Below, in pieces: positions 15,968 to 24,083 of a DNA stretch of 49,130 nt. The translations under genes were made by a program, and so were the position numbers. A model generated the notes under the pieces. The model had not been told where the DNA came from. It ran no database searches and saw only the letters and a program-made list of their open reading frames with translations. The stretch spans positions 1 through 49,130 of the forward strand of contig NZ_LAVA02000151.1 of the NCBI RefSeq assembly GCF_000974985.2. The letters run 5' to 3'. Every line of letters begins with the position of its first letter. Positions within the stretch are counted from its first letter, which is position 1. The DNA is from Streptomyces mangrovisoli. GTDB lineage: Bacteria > Actinomycetota > Actinomycetes > Streptomycetales > Streptomycetaceae.

Positions 15968-16927
15968 ATGAACAGTCCCACCGCTCTCGTTCCCCGTCAC
16001 TACCTCGCGCTCGGCGGTCACGGCCCCGAGGACGTGGTGGCCGACCCCCGTGGCCGGGTGCTGACCGGCGTGGCGGACGGGCGCATCCTGCGGGTCGAAG
16101 GGGTGGGCGATCCGGTGGCGGCCCGGGTGAAGGTCGTCGCCGAGACCGGCGGGCGCCCGCTCGGTCTCGAACTCCTCCCCGACGGCGACCTGTTGGTCTG
16201 CGACGCGGAACTCGGCCTGCTGCGGGTCGGCGTCGACGACGGGGTGGTGCGGGTGCTGGCCGACTCGGTGGCGGGGGAGCGGCTGCGGTTCTGCAGCAAT
16301 GTCGTCGCGCTGTCCGACGGGACGGTGTGGTTCACCGTGTCCAGCCGCCGCTATCCGCTCGGCCAGTGGCTCGGTGACGTGGTCGAGCACACCCGCACCG
16401 GGCAGCTGCTGCGGCTCGCGCCGGGCAGCGAGCGGCCCGAGGTGGTGCTGGACGGGCTCGACTTCGCGAACGGGCTCGCGGCGAGCGCCGACGAATCGTT
16501 TCTGGTGGTGGCGGAGACCGCCTCGTACCGGCTGACGCGCTACTGGCTCACGGGGCCGCGGGCCGGGCACGCCGAGCCGTTCGTGGAGAACCTGCCGGGT
16601 ATGCCCGACAACGTGTGGCGGGGTGGGCCCGGCGGGCCGATCTGGGTGGCCCTCGCCGGGCCGCGGGTGCCCGCGCTGGACCTGCTGCACCGGGCGTCCC
16701 CCGGGGTGCGGGCGGGGGCGGCACGGGTGGCGGTGCGGGCGCCGTACCGGCCGGTCGGGGCGGCCGCGGTCGTGGCCGTCGACGACCGGGGCGAGATCGT
16801 CCACCATCTGGCGCGGCGCGGGTCCGGGTTTCGGATGGTGACGAGTGTGTGCGAGGTGGAGGGGGTGCTGGTGCTGGGGAGTATGTGGGAGCGGGGGATA
16901 GCCGTGTGCGGGGCGCCTCCGGCGTGA
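15968..16927 (+). CDS. SMP-30/gluconolactonase/strictosidine-synthase-like beta-propeller protein
   Basis: 319 residues with the six-bladed propeller pattern: GPEDVVADPRGRVLTG, LPDGDLLVCDAELGLLRV, LDFANGLAASADESFLVVAE and LPGMPDNVWRGGPGG. The ANGLA and MPDN motifs are those of the strictosidine-synthase-like branch, which in bacteria usually consists of lactonases or esterases. No signal peptide, so cytosolic. Substrate unknown; it is followed by a repeat-rich spacer, so it is probably the last gene of its transcript. Confidence 0.75.
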   Translation: MNSPTALVPRHYLALGGHGPEDVVADPRGRVLTGVADGRILRVEGVGDPVAARVKVVAETGGRPLGLELLPDGDLLVCDAELGLLRVGVDDGVVRVLADSVAGERLRFCSNVVALSDGTVWFTVSSRRYPLGQWLGDVVEHTRTGQLLRLAPGSERPEVVLDGLDFANGLAASADESFLVVAETASYRLTRYWLTGPRAGHAEPFVENLPGMPDNVWRGGPGGPIWVALAGPRVPALDLLHRASPGVRAGAARVAVRAPYRPVGAAAVVAVDDRGEIVHHLARRGSGFRMVTSVCEVEGVLVLGSMWERGIAVCGAPPA

Positions 16928-16991
16928 GGTGGGTTGGGGTGGGTTGGGGGGCCGGGGTGCCTTTGCGGCGGCGGGTGTCTGTGCGGGGTTT

Positions 16992-17166
16992 GCGCAGTTC
17001 CCCGCGCCCCTGGGGGCGGGGTGGCTGGTTTGGGTTTGTGGGGCCGTGGCGGTCTGTGGGGGCTGGTCGCGCAGTTCCCCGCGCCCCTGAGGGGGTGGGC
17101 CTGGTGGGTTGTGGTGCCGTGACGGTGCGTGGGGGCTGGTCGCGCGGTTCCTCGCGCCCCTGCGGG
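16992..17166. repeat. Three copies of a Streptomyces-type intergenic repeat
   Basis: GCGCAGTTCCCCGCGCCCCT occurs at 16992-17011 and 17069-17088, and a variant (GCGCGGTTCCTCGCGCCCCT) at 17142-17161, spaced 77 and 73 bases. Copies 2 and 3 share a longer unit including the preceding GGGGGCTGGTC and the following GGGG. I recognise this as a motif scattered widely through Streptomyces intergenic DNA. The copies fill the 333-base gap 16928-17260, which is strongly G-rich on the plus strand and otherwise shows no gene. Confidence 0.8.
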
Positions 17167-17260
17167 GGGTCGGGTGGGAAGTGGGGGGCGGTAGGCTGAG
17201 GGGGGCCGTGATCATCCCTCGCGATGCGGTGGTGGGGGCCGACGGAGGAGACGTACGACC

Positions 17261-17722
17261 ATGACAGCCCCGGAAGCCGAGAGCCTCCGCGTCCCCGCGC
17301 GCTCTCCGCGACAGCCTGTCTGGCGCGGTCAGGCCCCCGTCGTCGGTGTCGTGGCGCTCGGCGGCGCCCTCGGGGCCACGGCGCGCTACGCGGCCGGCCT
17401 CCAGTGGCCCACCCCGGCCGTCGGCTTCCCCTGGACGACGCTCTGCGTCAACGTCGTCGGTTGCGCCCTGATGGGCGTCCTCATGGTCGTCATCACCGAG
17501 GTGCGCTCCGCGCACCGGCTCGTCCGCCCCTTCCTGGGCACCGGGGTGCTCGGCGGGTTCACCACCTTCTCCACCTACGTCGTCGACATCCGCCGGCTGA
17601 TCGACTCGGGCCGCCCCCTCGTGGGTCTGGCCTATCTCGCCGCGACCCTGGTCGCGGCCCTCGCCGCGGTGTGGCTCGCCGCCCTGGCGACCCGCCGTGC
17701 CATGACCCGGAGGCAGCGATGA
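17261..17722 (+). CDS. crcB: Fluoride exporter CrcB/FluC, first copy
   Basis: 153 residues: about 27 cytoplasmic residues, then four membrane helices. Family motifs are visible: GGALGATARY, the pore Asn in CVNVVGC and GFTTFSTY with the Phe/Thr/Ser track for fluoride. Two Fluc chains assemble antiparallel; here the partner is the gene two places on. GGAGGAG precedes the ATG. The stop overlaps the DUF190 gene (ATGA). Confidence 0.92.
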   Translation: MTAPEAESLRVPARSPRQPVWRGQAPVVGVVALGGALGATARYAAGLQWPTPAVGFPWTTLCVNVVGCALMGVLMVVITEVRSAHRLVRPFLGTGVLGGFTTFSTYVVDIRRLIDSGRPLVGLAYLAATLVAALAAVWLAALATRRAMTRRQR

Positions 17723-18096
17723 CGAGGCTCACCGGCAGCGCCCTGCGCGTGACCGTCTTCATCGGCGAGAACGACACCTGGCACCACAGGCCCCTCTACT
17801 CGGAGATCGTGCACCGCGCCCACGCGGCCGGCCTCGCGGGCGCCAGCGTCTTCCGCGGCATCGAGGGCTTCGGCGCCTCCTCCCTGATCCACACCTCGCG
17901 GCTGCTGTCCCTCAGCGAGGACCTGCCGGTCGCGATCGTGATCGTGGACACGGAGGAACGGGTGCGGGCCTTCCTGCCGCAGATCGACGAACTCGTCTCC
18001 GAGGGGCTGGTGATCCTCGACGACTGCGAGGTGATCCGGTACGTCGGCCGCGGCGGAGAGCGGGGCGACACGGACGTGAAGGGTGAGAAGTCGTAG
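17719..18096 (+). CDS. DUF190 family protein
   Basis: 125 residues, single DUF190 domain with a PII-like ferredoxin fold: RVTVFIGENDTWHHRPLYSEIV, then GLAGASVFRGIEGFG and a C-terminal strand region LVILDDCEVIRY. It sits between the two crcB genes with 4-base and 1-base overlaps, so it is surely cotranslated with them. A regulatory or nucleotide-binding role in fluoride export is a reasonable inference from this recurring context; no direct evidence is visible. Confidence 0.85.
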   Translation: MTRLTGSALRVTVFIGENDTWHHRPLYSEIVHRAHAAGLAGASVFRGIEGFGASSLIHTSRLLSLSEDLPVAIVIVDTEERVRAFLPQIDELVSEGLVILDDCEVIRYVGRGGERGDTDVKGEKS

Positions 18097-18470
18097 TGAA
18101 CTGGCTGCTGGTCGTCGCGGGCGCCGTGGTCGGGGCCCCGCTGCGCTACCTCACGGACCGCGCCGTGCAGTCCCGTCACGACTCCGTCTTCCCCTGGGGG
18201 ACCTTCGTCGTGAACGTCGTAGGCAGTACGATCCTCGGTCTGCTGACCGGCGCGGTGGCCGCGGGCGCGGCGGGGACCCACCTCCAGCTCCTGCTGGGCA
18301 CGGGCCTGTGCGGGGCCCTGACGACATACTCGACGTTCTCGTACGAGACACTGCGCCTGACCGAGACCGGGGCGGGGCTGTACGCCGCGGCCAACGTCGT
18401 CGGAAGCGTCCTCGCGGGGCTGGGCGCGGCATTCGCCGGGGTGGCGATCGCCCAGGCCCTGTGGGCATAG
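18096..18470 (+). CDS. crcB: Fluoride exporter CrcB/FluC, second copy
   Basis: 124 residues from a GTG sharing a base with the previous stop. Four membrane helices and the motifs GAPLRYLTD, FVVNVVGS and ALTTYSTFSYE match FluC. The first copy has TTFSTY and this one TTYSTF, typical of the two chains of a heterodimeric exporter. There is no cytoplasmic extension. Confidence 0.92.
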   Translation: MNWLLVVAGAVVGAPLRYLTDRAVQSRHDSVFPWGTFVVNVVGSTILGLLTGAVAAGAAGTHLQLLLGTGLCGALTTYSTFSYETLRLTETGAGLYAAANVVGSVLAGLGAAFAGVAIAQALWA

Positions 18471-18582
18471 CGGAGCGCGCCCCGAGCGGTTCGGGCGTCC
18501 ACGTCCCACGGGGCACGCCCTTACGGGCCCGGACGTCCGTACCCGGGGGGCGTAGGCACGAGGGGCCTCCCCCTGGTAATAA

Positions 18583-18608
18583 GTTTGTCTACAGCACTGT
18601 CGACCAAC
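18583..18608. promoter_or_regulatory. 26-base dyad upstream of uppP
   Basis: Two 12-base arms, GTTTGTCTACAG and CTGTCGACCAAC, flank CA and match at 10 of 12 positions; the inner 8+8 bases match at 7. The dyad ends 22 bases before the uppP ATG, next to a TAATAA box (18577-18582), so a repressor here would cover the transcript start. The GTCTACA core resembles BlaI/CopY-type operators; no such regulator is encoded in this window. Confidence 0.6.
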
Positions 18609-18630
18609 CATCTCCTCAGAACTGGATCCC

Positions 18631-19467
18631 ATGAGCGTCATCAACGTCGGTCAGGCCGCCGTCCTCGGAGTCGTGGAAGGGCTGACCGAGTTCCTCCCTG
18701 TCTCCTCGACAGGACATCTGAAGATCACCGAGGGCCTCATGGGCATCCCCGTCGACGACGACGCCGTCGTCGGCTTCTCGGCCGTGATCCAGGTCGGCGC
18801 CATCGCCGCCGTGCTCCTGTACTTCTTCAAGGACATCGTGCGGATCGTCACCGCCTGGTTCCGCGGATTGTTCAACAAGCAGGAGCGCTACCACCACGAC
18901 TACAAGTTCGCCTGGTGGGTGATCGCCGCCACCATCCCGATCGTGGTGGTCGGCCTGGCGGCCAAGTCGCTCATCGAGGGCCCGCTCGCCTCCCTGTGGG
19001 TCGTCGCCGCGTCCCTGATCGTCGGCAGTGGCGTGATGTGGGCGGCCGACCAGATGGGCCGGCACAAGCGCGGTGAGGACGACACCACCTTCAAGGACGC
19101 GATGCTGGTCGGCAGTTCGCAGATCCTCGCCCTGCTCTTCCCCGGCTTCTCCCGCTCCGGCGCCACCATGTCGACCGCGCTCGTCCGCGACCTGGACCGC
19201 GTGGCCGCCACCCGGCTCTCGTTCTTCCTCGGCATCCCCGCGCTGACCGGCGCCGGCCTCTACGAGCTCAAGGACGCGCTGGGCACCGGCGTGGGCGTCA
19301 CCCCGCTCGCCGTCGGCACGATCGTCTCCTTCGTGGTCGCGTACGCCTCGATCGCCTGGCTGCTGAAGTTCGTCGCCAAGCACTCCTTCAACGCCTTCGT
19401 GATCTACCGGATCGTCATCGGCGTACTGCTCTTCGGGCTGCTGGGCGCGGGCGTCCTGAACGCCTGA
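18631..19467 (+). CDS. uppP: Undecaprenyl-diphosphatase UppP (BacA)
   Basis: 278 residues with about eight membrane segments. Both catalytic motifs are present: EGLTEFLPVSSTGH near residue 16 (Glu-rich motif) and PGFSRSGATM near 170 (PGxSRSxxT with the key Arg). It dephosphorylates undecaprenyl pyrophosphate to recycle the cell-wall lipid carrier and confers bacitracin tolerance. It is monocistronic: a dyad operator-like site lies ahead and a strong terminator after it. Confidence 0.95.
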   Translation: MSVINVGQAAVLGVVEGLTEFLPVSSTGHLKITEGLMGIPVDDDAVVGFSAVIQVGAIAAVLLYFFKDIVRIVTAWFRGLFNKQERYHHDYKFAWWVIAATIPIVVVGLAAKSLIEGPLASLWVVAASLIVGSGVMWAADQMGRHKRGEDDTTFKDAMLVGSSQILALLFPGFSRSGATMSTALVRDLDRVAATRLSFFLGIPALTGAGLYELKDALGTGVGVTPLAVGTIVSFVVAYASIAWLLKFVAKHSFNAFVIYRIVIGVLLFGLLGAGVLNA

Positions 19468-19495
19468 CCGCGACCTGACCGCGATCTGACCGCGA
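19463..19495. repeat. 11-base tandem repeat at the uppP stop codon
   Basis: Three units of YCTGACCGCGA (19463-19473, 19474-19484, 19485-19495). The uppP stop codon TGA lies inside the first unit, so the repeat straddles the gene end. Confidence 0.75.
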
Positions 19496-19519
19496 TCGGT
19501 GCGGTCCGCGGGGCACCGT

Positions 19520-19557
19520 ACGGGGTGTGATGCCTGTTCCCGGGCGTCACACCCCGT
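19520..19557. terminator. Terminator of uppP
   Basis: A 15-base stem (ACGGGGTGTGATGCC with GGCGTCACACCCCGT, one G-U pair) and an 8-base loop, followed by TGTCGTGTCGT. Position and strength make this the clear end of the uppP transcript. Confidence 0.8.
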
Positions 19558-19620
19558 TGTCGTGTCGTGCTCCGTCCGGTCCGAGCGCCGTCCGCCATCC
19601 GTGGTCTGTGACCGGCTGCC

Positions 19621-19650
19621 TTGACACCCGGGCCTCGCTCCCCGCACCAT
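19621..19650 (+). promoter_or_regulatory. Candidate promoter of the FadR-asparaginase-glutaminase group
   Basis: TTGACA at 19621-19626 and CACCAT at 19645-19650 are 18 bases apart. The transcript would start within a base or two of the GTG at 19658, and no ribosome site is visible there, so translation may be leaderless. Confidence 0.4.
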
Positions 19651-19657
19651 CGGCTCC

Positions 19658-20476
19658 GTGAACCTGTCAGACAGCCAGACAGCCGGGAAGGCCGGGACCC
19701 GTGCGGTCGCCGGTCCGCCCCGGCGGGTCAGCGCCATGGAGGCGGTCCTCGCCCACCTGCGCGGGGCCATCGAACGCGGTGACTACGCCGTGGGCGACAA
19801 GCTGCCCTCGGAGGCGGAGCTCTGCCGCACCCTGGAGGTCTCGCGCCCCGTGCTGCGCGAGGCCCTGCGGGCGCTCCAGACGATGGGTCTGACGGTCTCC
19901 CGCACCGGCCGGGGCACCTTCGTCGTGGCCGCCGCGGTGGAGAACCCCACCTTCGGCGACTACACCGCCGGTGACCTCATGGAGGTGCGCCGGCACGTGG
20001 AGATCCCGGTCGCCGGGTACGCCGCCCGCCGCCGTACCCCGGACGACCTGGACCGGCTCGCGGGCCTGCTCGACCGGATGGAGCGGGAGACCGACACCGC
20101 CGCCTGGGTCGCGATGGACACGCTGTTCCACCTGGCCGTCGCCGAGGCCGCCCGGAACCCGGTGTTCCGGCGGGTCATCGAGGAGATCAGGGACGCCCTG
20201 GCGCGCCAGTCGGCCTTCCTCAACGAGCTGGGCGGCCGCCGCGAGCAGTCCGACCGGGAACACCGGGCGATCGTCGAGGCCCTGACGGCGGGTTCCGAGA
20301 CCGGCGCGGAGCGGGCCATGACCCACCACCTCGACCGCGTCGGGACCACCCTGACCACGCTGACGACTCTCGCGCGCCCGACTCGTCCGGACACCCCGGA
20401 CACCCCGGCACGCGTCCTCGGTGCTCCGCCCGACGCCACCCCCGAGGTCCCCCACCAAGGTGGCCCCGGGGCGTGA
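19658..20476 (+). CDS. FadR-subfamily GntR regulator
   Basis: 272 residues. The GntR winged helix occupies about 26-85 (DKLPSEAELCRTLEVSRPVLREALRAL, then RTGRGTFV). The FCD effector domain follows (about 105-225), with metal-ligand-type residues in the FHLAVAEAARNP and REHRAIVEAL stretches. The last 40 residues are Thr/Pro-rich and probably disordered. It directly precedes asparaginase and glutaminase genes on the same strand, so it likely controls amide amino-acid breakdown; the ligand is not known. Confidence 0.85.
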   Translation: MNLSDSQTAGKAGTRAVAGPPRRVSAMEAVLAHLRGAIERGDYAVGDKLPSEAELCRTLEVSRPVLREALRALQTMGLTVSRTGRGTFVVAAAVENPTFGDYTAGDLMEVRRHVEIPVAGYAARRRTPDDLDRLAGLLDRMERETDTAAWVAMDTLFHLAVAEAARNPVFRRVIEEIRDALARQSAFLNELGGRREQSDREHRAIVEALTAGSETGAERAMTHHLDRVGTTLTTLTTLARPTRPDTPDTPARVLGAPPDATPEVPHQGGPGA

Positions 20477-20580
20477 GCGAGCAGTACCAGCAGTGCCTCC
20501 ACGGCGGTCACCCCCGCCCCCCGCGCCGGCGCGCCACCCCCGTGCCGGTCCATCCCGTCCCGTCGACCCCGAAGGCGGCC

Positions 20581-21597
20581 ATGCACACCAGCTCTCCCGC
20601 GGACGCGCCCGTCGTGCGCGAGCCGCTCCACACCCCCGTCGCCCACCTCATACGCGGTGGGGTCGTCGAGGGCGTCCACTACGGCTCCGTCGTCGTCCTC
20701 GACGCCGACGGGGAGGTCCTGCTGCGGCTCGGCGACATCGAGGCCGCCTTCTACCCGCGCTCCGCGCTCAAGCCCGTCCAGGCCGTGGCCATGCTGCGGT
20801 GCGGGCTCCCGCTCGACGGCGAGCTGCTCTCCCTGGCCGCGGCCAGCCACTCCGGGGAGGAGCGGCACCTCGCCGGGACCCGGCGCATCCTCGAAGGCGC
20901 CGGTCTCACCGAGGGGCATCTGCGCAACGTCCCGGACCTCCCGTTCGACCCGGCCGTCCGCGACACGTGGGTGCGCGCGGGCCGTACGGCCGACCGGCTG
21001 GCCCAGAACTGCTCCGGCAAGCACGCGGCGATGCTCTACACCTGCGTGCTCAACGGCTGGTCCCTCGACGACTACCTCGACCCCGCGCACCCGCTGCAGC
21101 GGACGATCGCCGAGACGGTCGAGGACCTCACCGGCCAGCGCATCGCGCGCGTCACCGTCGACGGCTGCGGCGCGCCCCTGTTCTCCGTCTCGCTGCACGG
21201 CCTGGCTCGCGCGCTCGCGCGGCTCACCACCGCCGCGCCGGGCACCCCCGAGGCGCGGGTCGCCGACGCGATGCGCGAGCACGCCGAGACCGCGTCGGGC
21301 GCCGGACGGGACGTCGCCGCCCTCATGCGGGCGGTGCCCGGCCTGCTCGCCAAGGACGGCTTCGAGGGCGTCCAGGTCGCCGCGCTGCCGGACGGCCGCG
21401 CCGTCGCCGTGAAGATCGCCGACGGGGCCGACCGGGCCCGGGTCCCCGTGGCCGCGGCCGCCCTGGTGCACGCGGGCGTGGACCCGGCCGCGCTCACCGC
21501 GTTCGCGGGGCAGCCGCTGCTCGGCGGCGGGACGCCGGTGGGCCGGGTACGACCGGTCCCGGCACTGGACCCGGACCCGCACGCGGCCTGCGCGTAG
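20581..21597 (+). CDS. L-asparaginase (AnsA-II/thermolabile family)
   Basis: 338 residues of the asparaginase II family that is unrelated to the classical type I/II enzymes: HLIRGGVVEGVHYGSVVV at the start, FYPRSALKPVQAVAM (Ser/Lys near 66-70), NCSGKHAAML near 145 and VDGCGAPLFSVSL near 190. It hydrolyses asparagine to aspartate and ammonia in the cytosol. ATG 20581 is chosen because similarity starts there; a GTG at 20473 overlapping the regulator stop would add 36 Pro/Arg-rich residues and cannot be excluded. The glutaminase follows after 62 bases. Confidence 0.85.
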   Translation: MHTSSPADAPVVREPLHTPVAHLIRGGVVEGVHYGSVVVLDADGEVLLRLGDIEAAFYPRSALKPVQAVAMLRCGLPLDGELLSLAAASHSGEERHLAGTRRILEGAGLTEGHLRNVPDLPFDPAVRDTWVRAGRTADRLAQNCSGKHAAMLYTCVLNGWSLDDYLDPAHPLQRTIAETVEDLTGQRIARVTVDGCGAPLFSVSLHGLARALARLTTAAPGTPEARVADAMREHAETASGAGRDVAALMRAVPGLLAKDGFEGVQVAALPDGRAVAVKIADGADRARVPVAAAALVHAGVDPAALTAFAGQPLLGGGTPVGRVRPVPALDPDPHAACA

Positions 21598-21659
21598 CGC
21601 CACCGCGGAACCCGGCGGCCCCCTGCCGGACGTCGCGGCCGTCCCCCTGCGGAGGCACA

Positions 21660-22598
21660 ATGACGATCATGACCGCCACGTCGTCCTACGCCTACGAGCC
21701 GATCCTCGAGCGCATCGCCGAGGAGATCGAGCGGACGCCCGGCCGGGGCCGTCCCGCCGACTACATCCCGGCGCTCGCGGCGTGCGACCCGCGCCGCTTC
21801 GGCATGGCCGTCGCGGAGCTGGACGGCACCGTGTACGGGGTGGGGGACTGGCGTCAGCCGTTCTCCACCCAGTCCATCACCAAGGTCTTCACCCTCGCCC
21901 TGGACCTCGCCCGCGAGGGCGACGAACTCTGGGAGCACGTGGGTCGCGAGCCCTCCGGCAACCCCTTCAACTCCCTGGTGCAGCTGGAGTACGAGAACGG
22001 CCGCCCGCGCAACCCCTTCATCAACGCGGGCGCGCTCGTCGTGACCGACCGTCTCATGACCCGCACCGGGGACGCGGCGGGCGAACTGCTCACCTTCCTG
22101 CGCGAGGAGAGCGGCAACGCCTCCCTCGACTTCGACAAGGAGGTCGCCGCCTCCGAGACCGCCAACGGCGACCGCAACGCCGCGCTCGCCCACTTCATGG
22201 CGTCGTACGGCAACATCGACAACGACGTGCCGGCCCTGCTCGACCAGTACTTCCGGCAGTGCTCCGTGGAGGCCTCCTGCGCCGATCTCGCCCTGGCGAC
22301 CGGCTTCCTGGCCCGGCACGGCATCCGCGCCGACGGCTCCCGGCTGCTCACCCGGAGCCAGGCCAAGCAGGTGAACGCGGTGATGCTGACCTGCGGGACG
22401 TACGACGCGGCGGGCGACTTCGCCTACCGCGTGGGCCTGCCGGGCAAGAGCGGGGTCGGCGGCGGGATCATCGCCGTCGTGCCGGGCCGCTGCACGCTGT
22501 GCGTGTGGAGCCCCGGCCTCGACGAGCGCGGCAACTCGGTCGCGGGAGTCGCCGCGCTCGACCGTTTCACGACCCTCACCGGCCTCTCGGTCTTCTGA
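21660..22598 (+). CDS. glsA: Glutaminase
   Basis: 312 residues, the normal size of the serine-dependent glutaminase family. The beta-lactamase-like active site Ser72-x-x-Lys75 is in QSITK; conserved EPSGNPFNS, NPFINAGA, NDVPALLDQYF, LTCGTYD and LPGKSGVGGG blocks follow. It converts glutamine to glutamate and ammonia. GGAGG lies at 21651-21655; the ATG at 21669 is an alternative start with a longer spacing. With the asparaginase and FadR-type regulator it forms an amide-nitrogen catabolic unit. Confidence 0.93.
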   Translation: MTIMTATSSYAYEPILERIAEEIERTPGRGRPADYIPALAACDPRRFGMAVAELDGTVYGVGDWRQPFSTQSITKVFTLALDLAREGDELWEHVGREPSGNPFNSLVQLEYENGRPRNPFINAGALVVTDRLMTRTGDAAGELLTFLREESGNASLDFDKEVAASETANGDRNAALAHFMASYGNIDNDVPALLDQYFRQCSVEASCADLALATGFLARHGIRADGSRLLTRSQAKQVNAVMLTCGTYDAAGDFAYRVGLPGKSGVGGGIIAVVPGRCTLCVWSPGLDERGNSVAGVAALDRFTTLTGLSVF

Positions 22599-22688
22599 TC
22601 ACACTGCGGTCATGCACCCGCCGCCGGGCCGAAGTCGGCATGTCGGTTCCCGGCCATCCCGCGTTGACACGCTTCCCGAGTGTTGGCC

Positions 22689-24083
22689 ATGGCCTTTCCC
22701 GTCGATCTCCGCCGCTGTCAGGCCCTCGGGCTGGCCGGCACCGCCGTCCTCACGCTCGGCGGCGAGACCGCCGGTGCCCTGCCGGTGCAGAACCTGATCG
22801 CCCCCTCCTCCGCACGCGCCGCCGCCGGCCTCGTGGGGGTCTACTTCGGCGTGGTGCTGCTCATAGCGGCCTGGGCGCTGCTGGGCCGGGTCGTGCACGG
22901 TGCCGACCCGCCGACCCCGCGGGCCCTGCTGCTCGTCCTCGCCACCTGGGCCGCCCCGCTGCTGCTCGCGCCGCCGCTGTTCAGCCGGGACGTCTACAGC
23001 TATCTCGCGCAGGGCGCCATGGTCGACGCCCACATCGACGTGTACGCCCACGGCCCCGACCAGCTCGGCGGCCCGCTCGCCGCCGAGGTCGCCCCGCTGT
23101 GGCGGCACACCGCGGCGCCGTACGGACCCGTCTTCCTGGCCGTCGCCTCGGTGCTGAGCGGCCTGACCCGCGGCGCGCTGCCCGCCGGGCTGCTCGGCAT
23201 GCGGCTGGTCGCGCTCGTCGGGGTCGCCCTGATGGCCGCCGCGCTGCCCAGGCTGGCCCGGCACAGCGGCGCCGACCCGGCCGCGGCGCTGTGGCTCGGC
23301 GCCCTCAATCCGCTGGTCCTGCTGCACCTGGTGGCCGGTGCCCACAACGACGCCATCATGCTGGGCCTGCTCGGCATCGGCCTGGTCGCCGCGCTCGGCC
23401 GCAGACCGTTCGTCGGCGCCGTCCTCATCACGCTGGCGGCGCTGGTGAAGGCGCCCGCCGCGCTGGGTCTGGCCGCGGTCGTCGTCGCGTCGGTCCGCGC
23501 GGGCCGCACGCCCGTCCGGGCCCTGCTCACCACCGCGCTGACCGCCGCCGTCACCACGGCCCTGGCCACCGCCGCCACCGGCACCGGCTACGGCTGGATA
23601 CGCTCCCTCAGCACCCCCGTCTCGCCGCACAACTGGGCCCTGAGCAGCCTGCTGGGCCGCGCGACCGGGGCCCTGCTGACCCGGCTCGGCAGCGGCCTCG
23701 CCCCGCTCGCCGTCCCCGCCTGGCACGCCCTCGGCCTGGCGCTCACCGCGGCCCTCGTCATCGCCATATGGCTACGGCTGCGCCCCGCACCCGTCTACGC
23801 CCTGGGCCTGAGCCTCGCCGCCGTCGCCGCGTTCGGCCCGGCGATCCGCCCCTGGTACGCGCTGTGGGGCCTGTTCCTCATCGCCGCGGCCGCGCCCAGC
23901 ACGTCGGTACGGGTCCGGGTCGCCGCCGTCACCGGCGTACTCGCCCTCGCCGTGCTGCCCAGCGGCGGCCCCGCGGACACCGGGCAGCTCGTGCTCGCCG
24001 TGTCCGGCGGGGCGCTCGCCCTCGTGGTCCTGTGGCAGGTCCATCTGGCCAACAGCGTCCCGGCCCTCGGGACCACGGCATGA
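22689..24083 (+). CDS. mptB: Polyprenol-phosphomannose-dependent mannosyltransferase, MptB-like
   Basis: About 464 residues with 12 or so membrane segments, a GT-C glycosyltransferase. The PLFSRDVYSYLAQG motif near 98-111 carries the Asp/Tyr pair of the first external loop typical of MptA/MptB alpha-1,6-mannosyltransferases; PYGPVFLAV and HNDAIMLGLL further on also fit. In mycobacteria MptB builds the mannan core of lipomannan; Streptomyces homologues are assigned to lipoglycan or protein O-mannosylation by similarity only. GTG 22680 is an alternative start. The stop overlaps the next gene (ATGA). Confidence 0.8.
   Translation: MAFPVDLRRCQALGLAGTAVLTLGGETAGALPVQNLIAPSSARAAAGLVGVYFGVVLLIAAWALLGRVVHGADPPTPRALLLVLATWAAPLLLAPPLFSRDVYSYLAQGAMVDAHIDVYAHGPDQLGGPLAAEVAPLWRHTAAPYGPVFLAVASVLSGLTRGALPAGLLGMRLVALVGVALMAAALPRLARHSGADPAAALWLGALNPLVLLHLVAGAHNDAIMLGLLGIGLVAALGRRPFVGAVLITLAALVKAPAALGLAAVVVASVRAGRTPVRALLTTALTAAVTTALATAATGTGYGWIRSLSTPVSPHNWALSSLLGRATGALLTRLGSGLAPLAVPAWHALGLALTAALVIAIWLRLRPAPVYALGLSLAAVAAFGPAIRPWYALWGLFLIAAAAPSTSVRVRVAAVTGVLALAVLPSGGPADTGQLVLAVSGGALALVVLWQVHLANSVPALGTTA

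Noticed and set aside
16992..17166. CRISPR-like array (repeats spaced about 75 bases)
   Set aside because: Only three imperfect copies, spacers that are G-rich and alike, and no cas genes; it matches a dispersed Streptomyces repeat.
17170..17260. Fluoride riboswitch upstream of crcB
   Set aside because: I could not place the conserved pseudoknot strands of the crcB motif; a covariance-model search of 17100-17260 would decide.
14846..17515. A very long minus-strand frame running from the kinase gene under the SMP-30-like gene
   Set aside because: Only the part from 15808 down has kinase motifs; the upstream portion is low-complexity and lies antisense to a clear gene.
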